Source: Conidiobolus incongruus B7586 (Eukaryota; Entomophthoromycota; Entomophthoromycetes; Entomophthorales; Conidiobolaceae). Taken from it: a stretch of 34,532 bases of DNA. Of the stretch, positions 1 through 12,114 are shown one piece after another. The stretch lies in assembly GCA_000697335.1 (NCBI GenBank), contig JNEM01013560.1, positions 1 through 34,532 of the forward strand. Direction: 5' to 3'. The translations under genes and the position numbers were made by a program. The notes under the pieces were generated by a model. It ran no database searches. It saw nothing but the letters and a program-made list of their open reading frames with translations, and was not told the DNA's origin. Numbering within the stretch: position 1 is the stretch's first letter; every line of letters starts with the position of its first letter.

Positions 1-56
1 AGACAAATATAATATAGAATTTAAAAATATATAATTATTTATCTATTTTATATATA
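1..56 (+). mobile_element. Tail fragment of a family-2 DDE transposon (left flank of Tc1 copy A)
   Basis: These 56 bases and the sequence from 7353 to about 7420 look like the two halves of one family-2 3' end, split by Tc1 copy A at a TA. The right half has a T-rich run followed by TTTATTTTTTTGAAAT and then TTTCCTATTATT. This matches the end of copy D near 9285-9325, apart from roughly 25 extra bases in between. The match is by eye in very AT-rich sequence, so it is tentative. Confidence 0.35.
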
Positions 57-920
57 TATTAACCTATAAAAATGAGTCATAAAATAAAAATCAATTATAT
101 ATTTACCTGTAATTTAAATAATTCTTGACTAAATTAATTTAAATAAAAATATATAATTATAGTATATTACCTGATTATAATAGGCTATATTTAATTATAT
201 TTAATATATTATTGATTAAAATATCAAATTTTAAATTTTAAATCAAATGAGTTATAAATTTGCAATTTTATAAATTAAAGGGGGATATAAAAAATTTTCC
301 TTAAAACTTAATTTTTTTATTAAACTATATATATATATCAATATTATTATTTTAAATTATTATTTTAAATAATATTAGTATTAAAATACCTAAATTCCTC
401 TTTAAAAAGATTTAATTGCAAATTAGTTAATTTTATAATAAAGATAAATAAACTCATAAGATTGCTGGAATTACTAGTATTAATTAATCTATTATAACTA
501 TGGTTATTAAAAATTATAATAAGGATATATTTAAATTTAAGCTTAAATATATTAAGATTATAAATGAATATGATGAAAGATATATTTATAGGTTAGTTAT
601 TATAAGTAAGTATAATATTACAATAGAAGTATAAAAAGAATTACAAGACTATATTAGAATATTAGTTAGTATTAATATTATTATATATATTTTATATTAT
701 AACAAGTATTATTTATATTTCAAAAAAAACACCATTACCTAAAAAAGTCTTATTATAAAGCTAGGCAAGACTTTAAATATTATTATTAGAGTTAAATCAA
801 AACTAATTAAAGTAAAGTTATTTAGTTTAATAAAACAAAATAATATTTTAATATATTTAATAAAAAAGTAAGATATTTTAAAAAAAACAAACAATTACTA
901 TATAATCATTATATTATTTT

Positions 921-1320
921 TATAAGTGTAATGGTAGTTAAACTAATATAGTGTAGAGGAAAACTTAATATAAAAGTAGTGTGGTGCAGAATATGGTAAT
1001 ATAATGTGGATGTAGTGTGCAAGTGTAAACAAAGTTTAATTAAGCTTCAAACTAGGATGAGTCACTGATATATTAAGATTTATATTAGGTAGTGCTAATA
1101 TCCTATAATATCAACAGAATATAGTCTCAATTTTAAAATTAGTGTAAAAGTAAAAAATAGTAAAAATTAAGAGGAAAAAAGAAGAACCTAGTTTATTAAA
1201 TAATTTAATGCTATTTATACAATTAATTTAACTATATAAGTATAAATTAATTATATAATTTATAGTTAATTAAATTATATGAAAGTATATATAAGAATTT
1301 AAAGAATTAGTCTCTTAATA
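921..1320 (-). repeat. 3' LTR of the Ty3/gypsy-type fossil
   Basis: This 400-bp terminal repeat aligns end to end with 6236-6635. On the minus strand it begins with T-rich sequence corresponding to TGTTAAGAG and ends next to the target duplication at 916-920. It differs from its partner at about 6% of positions, mostly transitions. Confidence 0.88.
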
Positions 1321-4300
1321 CTCCCCTAGTAAGTTTTTTAAAAGATACACACTCTTTAAATTTTTACAAATAGGTATAATAGGTTAAGGTATTCTTAATA
1401 TTTTCTAGGGGTTCTTATATAGCTTCTTTAATAGGATAACTTATCTATTTTATATAAAAATAAAGCTTATTCCTAATAGATTTAAACTTAATTATATAAT
1501 TAATATAGTATTCTTTTTCTTTATCTTGATTAATAATTAGATCTAGTTTTGGAGTTTTTAATCAATTAGGAAAAATGTTAAAATCTCTAAAATATAGTTT
1601 AATTTTAGATATGTGAAAGGTAGGGTAAATCCTCAAAGTTAAAAATAATTCCAAGGTAATATTTTTAAAATTTAAATCAATAGATTAAATTTTATAGGGA
1701 CTATAATATAATAGTAAGTATTTAGAATTTAAGCTAGATTTAAGTAGGGTAGGTTTAAAAACAAATTGTTCTAAATATACAAACATACTAATTTTATATT
1801 TAAGAGGGTTTCTAGATAACTTTAAGTATTATTATTTTAAAATCCTTTAATTTTCTTCTAAGTTAAATTTAACAAGGGAATTAATATGTTTGATATTAGA
1901 TTAAAATTCAACAATATCTAAAGGTAAATTAATTTAAAGTTTTAGAGTAATTATTAAGTTAGGATATTTACTATAATTAATGAAATAAAGGTTAAAACCT
2001 GTTGATTTATTGATAAAGGTGTTAAATAAATATTAGAGTTGGTAGATATAAGTATCCTAATTTAACTAATTAGTGTTAATATAAGTTTTAATCATTTGCT
2101 TTAAGGTTTTAATAATTCTTTCAATAAGTTTATTAATTTAGTAATGATTAGTAGTAGATATATCTAAGTTAATTTTAAAGGAAGAGGATAGTAACTTCTA
2201 AAATTAAAAGTTAAATTATACATCTCTATCAAATATAATAGTTTGTAGAATTTTATAGTAGGTAAAGATATTAAAGAATAACAATTATACAATATCTTTA
2301 GCTGTAGAAGTTTTGAAACAAGGAATAAAATAAACATATTTGGAAAATGAATCAATTACAATCAGTAAGTTATTATAACTATTTGTTGATTTAGGGATTT
2401 CTATGAAATCAAGCTGGATTTATTATTAAGTTTTATTAAGGACTTATAGGGGAATAAGTTTATTATATTTTAGTTAAGTATTATATTTAGTTCTTTAGCA
2501 TATATTATAGGTATTAGTGTATTTCTAAACTAATTTAACTAGGGAAGGTTAGTAGTACTTTATTTTAATTCTCTCAGCAGTTTTTAACTAGTTTTAATGT
2601 TTTCTAATAGGTAAGTTATAGTATTTATTAAATATTGTTTGTTAAATCTTAAGAATGTTAGGAATATATAAACAATTATTATAGTATAGTAAGTTATTGA
2701 TAATTTTAAATCTTTTAACATATTTTAATTAGTTTTTTAATAGTTTAAAAAGTTCTTCTTTAACTAAAATAAAAAAATCATTATTTAATGGTGTTTCTTA
2801 AAATAGTTTAATAAATTCTTTATTTCCTTTATTAATAATCATTAAGTTAATATTTGCTAGATTTTTACAATTAGAATAAAAAGGTAAATATATAAAATTT
2901 TTTAACAAAGTATCTACAACATAATTTTATTAACCTAAAAGATATTAAATAAAGAAAAGGTAAGCTTAGATAGTTTTAATCTATTTAACTTATCTTCTTG
3001 ATAAATGCTTCTAAGTATTTAAGTAGATAAGTGATTTATGATTTATAAGTGTTAAAAAAAATTGTAGAATAAGAAATGTGAGTGATTTTTGATTATTTCT
3101 ACTAAAGCAAAGAGTTTTTATTTATAAACTAGGTATTTTAATTCAGCTGGTTTTATTTTTCTTAACCAGAATATTATTGGTTTTAAAGTAACATTGGTAA
3201 AGTTAAACTCAACTTATTCTCTTTTATTTATTATTTTATCTTATAGTTATAAGGTAAAATATTAATTAATTTTAAACTAAGCTAACTATTTACTAATTGT
3301 AAAAAAACTAGAGTTAGTAAAAATAATAGTAGGTAGTTTTAAATTAAAGATAAATAAAGTAAAAACATTAGTAATATAGAAAATCAAAACATTTATGTAG
3401 AAAGTGTATAGTGGGGTTTATTTAAAAAGAGAGTTTTTCTTCAAGAGATTAATAAAAAAAGTAGTAAATTCAACAAAAGAATCAATGAAATCTTTAAAGT
3501 AATTTAATAATTTAAGTACAAACATAAATTGATTTTTGTTTATAAGTATAATAAAAGCTTTAACACCATTGAGTTTAGTTAGATCAATATTAATTCTTTA
3601 AGAGGAAACAATATAACTATAGAAAAAGATAGAAGAGGTATTAAAGATGTATTTTAATTATTTTAAAGGTAATTTATATTCTTAAATAATTTATAAAATT
3701 TAATTAACATATTAAATATATTCTTCTTTAGTTTTTAAATAAATTAGGATATTATTAAGGTATATAATAATAAAGTTATTAAAAACAAGGTTAAAAAAGG
3801 AATTGATAAATTAAGTAAAAGTTATAAAGGTATTATATAATCTAAAGTTTATAACAGTAAATTTATAGTAACTTAAAAGAGTGTTGAAAATAGTTAAAGG
3901 GATAGAATTTTCTTCAACTTTAATGTTATAATATCTATTCTTAACATCTAGTTTGGTAAATATAATTGATTTAAGTAGTTTATCCTTAATATCATGTAGG
4001 TTTAATAATAAAGTTTTATCCTTGATAGTTTTAGAGTTTAAAACATAATTATCAATATATAGTTTTTAACCACCATTAGCTTTTTTTATAAAGAGGATTA
4101 AAAATCTTTATGGTAAAGAAAAAGGTCTAATATACCTATTTTTAAGTAGTTTTTGGATTTCTTCTTTTAAAGTTTAATATTATTCAGGAGATAAATGGTA
4201 AATAAACTTTAAGTATAGTTGTGTACCAAAGAGTAGTTTAATTTTATGTTTAATATTGTGTTTAAGAGGTAATCTATTTATAAATTCAAAAACATTAGCA

Positions 4301-6235
4301 AATTAACTAATTGTATTATATAGGAAGTGGTTATTAAATATAACTTTATTGAAATCAACAGATAAAGTACTAATAAATAAATAATAAACAAATATATATC
4401 TTTATAAATTATTAGGGTTTTTAATTAGTTTTTTATATTAGTTTTTGCTTATAATAATAAAATTATTTACTATAATTATAGAGTTAGTGTTAGGTATAAT
4501 ATTTAATAGTTTTATAATAAGGTAATGTAGGTTTTTTAAGATTAATTCTACTAATTTTTTTGGAATGTGAAAAAAATAAATTTGTAGCTTTCTAGGGTAA
4601 TATTCATAGATATAAAACTATAATATTTAAATTAATTTTAACCTAGTATAAAATTATAACTAATGTTACCAACTAGGAATTTAATATATTAGGAGTAGTT
4701 AAAGGGTAATGATAAGTATTTAAATATAGTACCAGATGTTTATTCTATTAAGTTGTTAATATATTTAATTATCAAGTTACTTTTTTAAATAGGTAAAGAT
4801 AACTTTATAACAATAAAAAAAGAAATAATATAACTAAAACAACTAAAATTAATTAAAACACTAACAAGTATGTTTATAAAAAAACTAATTAACACAAACA
4901 ATAGGGTGATAGTTAAAGGTAAAAAATTATAAGGTAGATTAGTTATTAGAATATTTCTAGTTTTTAATAGTTTAATTAGTTATATTTCTCTAGTATATAT
5001 ATTTTAATTTATAGAATCAATAGTTTATTAGAACTTTTGTGGATTAGATTAGAATCTGCTAACTAATTATAAAAGGGGTGATTCTAAGGTTATATTAATA
5101 TTATTCAAGTTTGATTTATGGTTGGTAAGTTAGGATAGTTGAGAATTAAATAGATGTTGCTTTTTTAAAGGGTATTTATTAGCTCTATAGTTAACTTAAG
5201 TTTTTTAGCAGTAATAACAACCTTTGTTTATTTTTAAATAGGTTTTAACTTCTTTACTAAAGGTTTTCTTATAAAACCTTAAAATAAAAACATTTATCAT
5301 TTGAAACTTAAGTGGGTTAAAGTAAAGTTTAAAAGATTAATTTTTAAGGTGGGAAGATTTAGTTATAGAGTAAAGGATATTATAAATTATAATTGCTGTA
5401 TCACAAATGTTAAAAAAAACATATTATCAAAATATTCCCTACTAATTAACTAAAACTTCACTTGAAGGTTAAAGTATTATAATAGTTTGTGGATTTATTC
5501 TTCTTCAGTGATATTTAATATATTTAAGCATATCTCATTAAATTTCTCAATTAATTATTTTATAGAAGTTTTTTATTTAAGTTAAGAAAGCTTTTCACTT
5601 GTTAATTAAATTTAATCTTTTAAATAATACCTCTCTTTAAAAGCTTTTTCTAATTGTTTAAAAGTTTGTATTTTTATAGTAAGTTATCCTCCTGAAGATT
5701 TTTTAGGATTAAACTTATAATGAGTTAACTATTAAATATAAACAAATTTTTCTAAAAAAGAAGTGGTTAATTTAAGGATATTTTTTGGATCTTTATCTAA
5801 AATTAAATTAAGATAATTCTTTATATTTTTAAGATAGTTTTTAAACTTATAAAAGTTTTTAAAACTATCATAAGTAGTTAATTTGTTTTTAAAGACACTA
5901 AAAAAGTAGTTTAATATATTAACTATAGTGAAGTAACTAGTTTATTGGATTTAAACTCTTTAAGATATATTTTTTTCAATCAGAAATTATCTAATATAAG
6001 TTTCTTAGAGGTTAGTAAGCTTTTAAAAACTAAAGTTTTAGATTCACTTAGTAATTAAGCTATTATCATTATTAAAATAATATAAGGGTATCTTCTTTTT
6101 TAGTAGTATTATAGTATATAGTGTTAAATTTAAATGAAATAAATTATAGATAAAATTTAAAATAGCAATAATTAAGTTTAATACAGATAGTTATTAATTT
6201 CTAGTAGGTTTTTAATAGTTTTCTTACTGTTATTA

Positions 6236-6635
6236 TATAAGCATAGTGGTAGTTAAACTAATATAATATAGAGGAAAACTTAATATAAAAGTAGTGTGGT
6301 GTAGAATATAGTAATATAATATAGTTATAGTGTGCAAGTGTAAACAAAGTTTAATTAAACTTGAAATTAAGATGAGTCACTGATATATTAAGATTTATAT
6401 TAGGTAGTGTTAATATCCTATAATATCAACAGAATATAGTCTCAATTTTAGAATTAGTGTAAAAGTAAAAAATAGTAAAAATTAAGAGGAAAAAAGAGGA
6501 ACCTAGTTTATTAAATAATTTAATGCTATTTATACAATTAATTTAATTATATAAGTATAAATTAATCATATAATTTATAGTTAATTGGATTATATGAAAG
6601 TATATATAAGAAATTAAAGAACTAGTCTCTTAACA
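6236..6635 (-). repeat. 5' LTR of the Ty3/gypsy-type fossil
   Basis: This 400-bp terminal repeat is the partner of 921-1320. On the minus strand it starts TGTTAAGAGACTAG, giving the canonical TG, and its right side abuts the ATTTT duplication at 6636-6640, where Tc1 copy A resumes. No primer-binding site could be assigned to a particular tRNA. Confidence 0.88.
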
Positions 6636-7350
6636 ATTTTAACCTAAAAATATAATAATAAATTAATTATAGTTTATAGATATATATTATCTTTTAATAT
6701 AAGATATTTTTATAAAATTAATAAGGGAATTAATATTATGATATATTAAAATATTTTAGAAAATAAAATAATAAAAACTATTGAATAATATAGGTTAAAT
6801 AAATCAGATGTTATATTTTAACAAAATAATACCATTTGTTATATTGCTATTTTTACTAACAAATGATTTAAAAATAATACATTAATAATAATAAAATGGT
6901 TTTCTTAATCTTTTAATCTTAATCTAATTAAACATCTTTAAGATTAGTTAAAAATAATAGTTTAAGCTTACTTATTAGCAAAAAATTTAAATAAGCTTTA
7001 GGAATATATTTAAAAAGCTTAAAATAAAATTAATACATTTTAATATTAAAAGTTAATTAACTTTATACTTTATAAATTTAAGAAAGTTAAAAAAACAAAA
7101 GATAAATATAATAAGTTTTAATTTTCTTTTTATAACCAAAATACACAAATTCATAACTTATTTTAAATAAAATTTAAATTTTAATATATTAACAAGAAAT
7201 TAATATAATTTAACCAAATATATTTAATTATAAATAAATAATATAGGTTTATTATATATTCTAATTTGAATTGATTTAATTAATAATTAAAAAGTTATTG
7301 ATAAAAATATATATAATCATAATTTTATAACTCACTTTTGCAATCTAATG

Positions 7351-7756
7351 TATTTATTTTTTTGAAATAGTTTATATCTTTATAAAGTAAAAAATTAAAA
7401 AATTTCCTATTATTTTAAATTCAAGATAATATTAAATATTGTAAATAAAATAAAATTATACTAATAATATTAATTATATTATTAATATATATTATAATCT
7501 AAGAAAATATATTAATATGTATTTTTAATTTAAATTAAATAATATATAATAATAACTATTTATAATTTCAAATATTTGAAATATAGTTTTTAAATATTTT
7601 TATATATCTATCATATTGATGACTATTACTTGATAATTATAAATTTTTTAAAATTAAGTTTTAATTTATTTTATTTATTTATTACCTGAAATTAAAAATT
7701 TAAAAATTAAAAATCTTTGATATTATAAGTATAAAATTAGTTTTAAATTAATTCAA
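7351..7756. other. AT-rich spacer, family-2 tail then unassigned
   Basis: The first 70 bases look like the other half of the family-2 tail at 1-56. From about 7420 to 7756 I see only low-complexity AT sequence with no coding signal and no terminal repeats. Confidence 0.4.
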
Positions 7757-9325
7757 AATATAGGAAATAAATAGTTTTAAGTTATATATATAATATTTTT
7801 TCATTTATGAATTAATTTTATGAAATTTTTGATTTAATTTTAATTATATTTAAATTACATAATAATTATCATAAGCCTTTTATTTTTTATTTAAAAAACT
7901 TAATTATGAATTTATAAAATTATTTAAAATTTTTAAGCAATTTTTGAATTTAAGATATTACATATATTAATTATTTATTAATAACTAAATTAATTTAATA
8001 TTAAAAAAGAAATTAGTTATAATTTTTCAAAATTCAAAAACTATTACCATAAAATCAAAAAAATGGGAAATTTTTTAATTTCTAATTTTTCAAATATATT
8101 ATTAGTTTTAAATAAAAAAATATATACAAAACAAAAAAGAAGATGAATAAATTTGAATTATGTATATATATATATATATAATTTTTTTGATTAAAAAAAT
8201 ATTCTTTAAAATTGATAGTTTAATTTAATTATATTAAAACTAAATAGTTATTATCAATAGTCTTTTATTTTAGTATTAATAAAACTTAATCATAAACTCT
8301 CTAAAATCATTTAAAATTTATAAGCAACTTTTAATAATAAGTTATAATTTAAATCAATAATTTATTACTAAGTAAATCATTTTAAGTTTAATATGAAATT
8401 ATCCAAAACTTATTAAAATTTAAAAGATTAATTTCAACTATCACTTTTTTAATTATTAATAAAATAACAAATTATATTCAAAAAAAACCTTTTATATTTT
8501 AATTAAAGAGTTATCAAAATATTTTAATATTAGTCATATAAATATTCTATATATATTAAAAGTTAAATTAAAATTAGTTAATAAAAATATAAAATATCTT
8601 ATAATTTAACTAATACTTAAAAAAGCTAGAGTAGTTATTATTAAACAAAACTTAGTAAGTTATAGCTAGAAACAAAAGATTTTACAATAAATTATTATAA
8701 TTGATAAATCTTAGATTTTTTTATATAATTTTTTATTAAAATATAAATTAAAGTTTTAGATTAAGTTAAATCAACCTTTTTTACAAATTCTTTTCAATAA
8801 ACACTTTATTGATAATTAAATGTTAATTGTTATAATAGGTTATAATAATATATGTTATTCTTATTTAGCTCTTAAAGGAAAATCAATTAATAATAAACTT
8901 TATATTTTTTTAAATAAAGCTATTATCAATTAATATTCTCAATATAATTTGAGAAAACCTATTATTTTGAATGATAATTATAAAATACATAAATTTAAAA
9001 TTTTACAGAACTTTCTAATTAAAAATAAGTGGAAAAAACTACTATATTTAATATCTTCCCTAAATTATAATTGTTTTAGGCAGTTAAAAAATAGCTTGTA
9101 GGAAAGAAAATTTCTATAAAAAAGTTTAATTAGTTTGTGATATATCAAATTTTAGTTTTTAATAAAAAGAATTATTTTTTGAGTATTAGATCTTTATTAT
9201 AAGTATTACAAAAAGTTATTAAAAATTAAACAAATTATGAATTTTATATTATATAGTTAATTTTATTTTTTATATATTAAAATATTTATTTTTTTCAATT
9301 GCAAAAAATTCCTATTATTTAAATT
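7757..9325 (+). mobile_element. Family-2 DDE (Tc1/IS630-like) transposon relic, copy D
   Basis: This is a second transposon family, distinct from Tc1 copies A-C. The 5' part (about 7757-8480) has two diverged monomers about 384 bp apart (TTATCATAAGCCTTTTATTT near 7868 and TTATCAATAGTCTTTTATTT near 8252). These are the reverse complement of the 353-bp satellite at 33061-34473. The 3' part (about 8500-9170) is a transposase relic. Near 8960-9105 a plus frame reads PIILNDNYKIHK, later FRQLKNSL, which lines up with the DNAPxH and SPDLNPIExxWxxLK blocks of Tc1/IS630/pogo-type DDE transposases. Stops break the frame. The right end (AATTCCTATTATT near 9308-9325) recurs inverted at the left end of copy G. 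Ends are approximate. Confidence 0.6.
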
Positions 9326-9350
9326 ACAAAATAATATCATTTTTTATATA

Positions 9351-10914
9351 CACTAGCCTGTAAAAGTAAGTTATAAAATAAAAATCACTTATATATTTAC
9401 CTGTAACTTAAATAATTCTTAACTAGATTAATTTAAATTAAAGTATATTACCTGATTATAATAGGTTATATTTAATTATATTTAATATACTATTGGTTAA
9501 TATATCAAATCTTAAATTTTAAATAGGGTGAGTCATAAATTTATAGGTTTAAGAGTTAAAAGGGAATATAAAACAAAAATTACTTAAATCTTTTTTTCTT
9601 TTATTTAATTATATATATATATACTAATATTATTATTGTAAATTATTATTTTAAATAATATTAGTATTAAAATACCTAAATCCCTTTTTAAAAAATTTAC
9701 TTATATATTAATCAACTCTATAGTAAAGGTAAATCAACTTGTAAGATTACTGGAATTACTAGTGTTAGTTAGTTTACTATAGCTAAAGCTATTAAAAATT
9801 ATAATAAGAATATATCTAAACTTAAACTTAAGTGTGTTAAGATTATAGATAAATATGATGAAAGGTATATTTATAGGTTAGTTAATATAAGTAAGTGTAA
9901 TATTACTATAAAAGTATAGAAAAAATTATAAGACTATATAAGAATATTAGTTAGTATAAATATTATTATATTTTTATATTGTAATAGATACCACTTATAC
10001 CTTAAGAAAAAACACCCACAACTAAAAAAATCTTATTATAAAGCTAGGTAGGAGTTTAAATATCACCACTAAAGTTAAACTAAAACTAATTAGAGTAAAG
10101 TTATTTAGTTTAATGAAACAAAAATATATTTTAGTAAATCTAATAAAAAAGTTAGATGTTTTAAAAAAGACTAAGAATTATTTTATAACCATTATGTTAT
10201 TTTAACCTAAAAGTATAATAATGGGTTAATTATAGTTTAAGGATATATGTTATCTTCTAGTATAAGATATTTTTATAAAGTTAATAGGGGAATTAATATT
10301 GAGATATATTAAAATATTTTAAATAATAAATTAAAAAAAACTATTGAATAGTATAGGTTAAATAAATCAGATATTATTTTTTAATAAGATAATGCTTTTT
10401 TCTATACTATTATTTCTACTACCAAATAATTTAAAAATAATAAATTAATAGTTATAAAATAGCTTCCTCAATCCCCTAACTTTAATTTAATTAAATATCT
10501 TTAAGATCAGTTAAAAAAAGTAATTAAAGTTTTCCCATCAATAAAAAATTTAAATAAGCTTTAAAAATATATTTAAGAAGCTTAAAACAAAATTAATCCT
10601 TTTTAATATAAGAAGTTAGTTGACTCTATACCTTATAGACTTAAGAAAGTTAAAAAAGCAAAAGATAGATATACTAAGTTTTAATTTTCTTTCTATAACT
10701 AAAACACCCAAATTTATTACTTACCTTAGGTAAAATTTAAACTTTAATATATCAACTAAAAGTTAATATAATTGGATCAAATATACTTAATTATAAATAA
10801 AATATATAAGTTTATTATATGTTTTAATTTAAATTAATTTGATTAAGAATTAACAAAGTTATTGATAATAATATATATAATTATAATTTTATAACTTATT
10901 TTTATTGACTAGTG
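9351..10914 (+). mobile_element. Tc1/mariner element copy B (uninterrupted)
   Basis: This is the best-preserved copy, 1,564 bp, starting CACTAGCCTG and ending GACTAGTG, with TA on both sides (9349-9350 and 10915-10916). The inverted repeats are about 200 bp and have an IR/DR layout: outer direct repeats near 9363-9379 and 10886-10903, inner ones near 9527-9541 and 10711-10726, each related to GTGAGTCATAAA. This layout is known from Sleeping Beauty-type Tc1 elements. It has landed about 25 bp beyond the right end of family-2 copy D. It serves as the empty-site reference for the LTR insertion in copy A. Confidence 0.88.
9660..10684 (+). pseudogene. Tc1 transposase relic of copy B
   Basis: About 1,025 nt, matching the usual length of roughly 340 codons for Tc1 transposases. 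A helix-turn-helix-like segment (GKSTCKITGITSVS, near 9735-9780) is followed by DERYIYRLV. The second catalytic Asp is present in a DNA motif at 10388-10396, preceded by two stops where Tc1 proteins have QQ. The usual SPDLNPIExLWDQLK block near 10475-10520 reads SPNFNLIKYL-stop-DQLK, so the third acidic residue has become Lys and the Trp is a stop. The C-terminus ends RYTKF before TAA at 10682-10684, close to the family's usual ending. Every named change is a C-to-T or G-to-A change. The start is approximate. Confidence 0.8.
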
Positions 10915-12114
10915 TATAATGATAATTGATTATTAGATTATATTTTTATTATTTAATTCAAAACTATAGTTATATATAAAAATAAGATTTATAGGCAAAT
11001 AATCATTTGTAACTTGTTAAGATATATAAAATACTTAAAAAAATTTATTATATTTTAAAATTTAATAAAATAACCAAGCATTATTATAACATGAATATTA
11101 TTTTATAATATATTGGAAATTGGACTATTAAAATAAATAATAAATCAAGGAAATTATGAATCTTTATTAAAATTTCATTATTATAAGACAAGGCATATTT
11201 TGGGTTAAAATTTAATCAACTTTAGTTGAATCTTTCAAGCTATAATTCATTCAAAACAAAATGGATTTTATTAGTGATACAGAATAAATTTTTTGCTTTT
11301 TATATATTATTTTCTGATTTCAAATTAAGCAATAAATATAACAAGTTATTTTTACACAAATGTATTTCAAAATATTCTTTTTTAATATAAATTTACAATA
11401 AAATCTATTCAATAATATCATTTTCATAAGCTTAATATGATTAATAATCTACCAGTTAAAAGATAGAATTCAAGTTTCCTTTATTAGGTGTATTCTCTTG
11501 ATAATAATTCTTGTGATTATAGTTCTTTTGGGATCTTAATAATCAAGCTAATATGTCATTAATTTTCAAATTTATCTTAATTAAATTATAAATTATATAT
11601 AATTCAAATTCTTAATTAAAAAGATTATATAAGGTTAGGTATTTTTCAAAATATAAGCTAACAAAATATAAAACAATTGGGACTACAAGTGATATTATAT
11701 ATTTCATTCCATTATATCTAAAAATATTATTTATAGTAAAAGTGCAAAAAATAATTAATTAATAATGATCAACTTAATTTATATTATTATTGCTATTATA
11801 TCAAAATTATCAAATTGAGATTACTTTAATTATAGTTTTATCCTTAAAATATTTGGATAACCAGAATGAAAAATTATACTATATTCAACCTGGATTATTC
11901 TAATCATAATGCAAATATAACTTGTATATTTTATTAATAAAAAAAAATAAACTATTCTCTATTTTGTATAAGGTAAAAATTCAATATAGTTATTACAATA
12001 TAAAGATATTACCATATATTAAATAGTTTTTAAATCAATTCTTTTTATTTTATATTATTAAAAATAAAAAAAAATAAAAATAATAAAATTGAATTAGGAT
12101 TAATAATTGATATA
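10915..12114. other. AT-rich intergenic DNA between Tc1 copies B and C
   Basis: About 1.2 kb with no open frame of note, no inverted-repeat ends and no similarity that I can see to the repeats on either side. It has a slightly more mixed composition than the transposons and may be old unique DNA. Confidence 0.5.

Larger units (their letters stand above)
921..6635 (-). mobile_element. Ty3/gypsy-type LTR retrotransposon fossil inserted in Tc1 copy A
   Basis: This 5,715-bp element is read on the minus strand. It has two 400-bp LTRs (6236-6635 is the 5' LTR, 921-1320 the 3' LTR) and a 5-bp target duplication ATTTT (916-920 and 6636-6640), confirmed by comparison with the unsplit Tc1 copy B. Parts seen in order on the minus strand are a gag-like region with a zinc-knuckle-like segment near 5170-5240, a reverse transcriptase region at about 3700-4150 (a YLDD-type box near 3740-3765), probable RNase H, and an integrase core near 2160-2420. 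A purine-rich tract (AGGGGAG, minus strand) abuts the 3' LTR. The order RT before integrase places it with Ty3/gypsy. It is broken throughout, with dozens of breaks. The LTRs differ at about 25 of 400 sites, nearly all transitions, so the apparent age is inflated by targeted mutation. Confidence 0.88.
57..7350 (+). mobile_element. Tc1/mariner element copy A, split by an LTR element
   Basis: The element is bounded by TA on both sides (55-56 and 7351-7352). Its first ten bases differ from copy B's CACTAGCCTG only by C-to-T and G-to-A changes. Without the inserted LTR element and its 5-bp target duplication it is about 1,574 bp, matching copies B (1,564) and C (1,561). The terminal inverted repeats are roughly 200 bp and each carries two direct repeats of a GTGAGTCATAAA-like core: outer near 70-82 and 7326-7338, inner near 247-262 and 7147-7163. 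The transposase relic runs on the plus strand from about 400 to 920 and resumes at 6641-7121. It shows the DERYIYRL-like segment after the helix-turn-helix and the C-terminal end typical of Tc1 transposases. It carries many stops and is dead. Confidence 0.85.

Noticed and set aside
2164-2355. A 63-codon open stretch on the minus strand
   Set aside because: It is an off-frame reading of the integrase-like part of the LTR fossil, with no independent coding signal.
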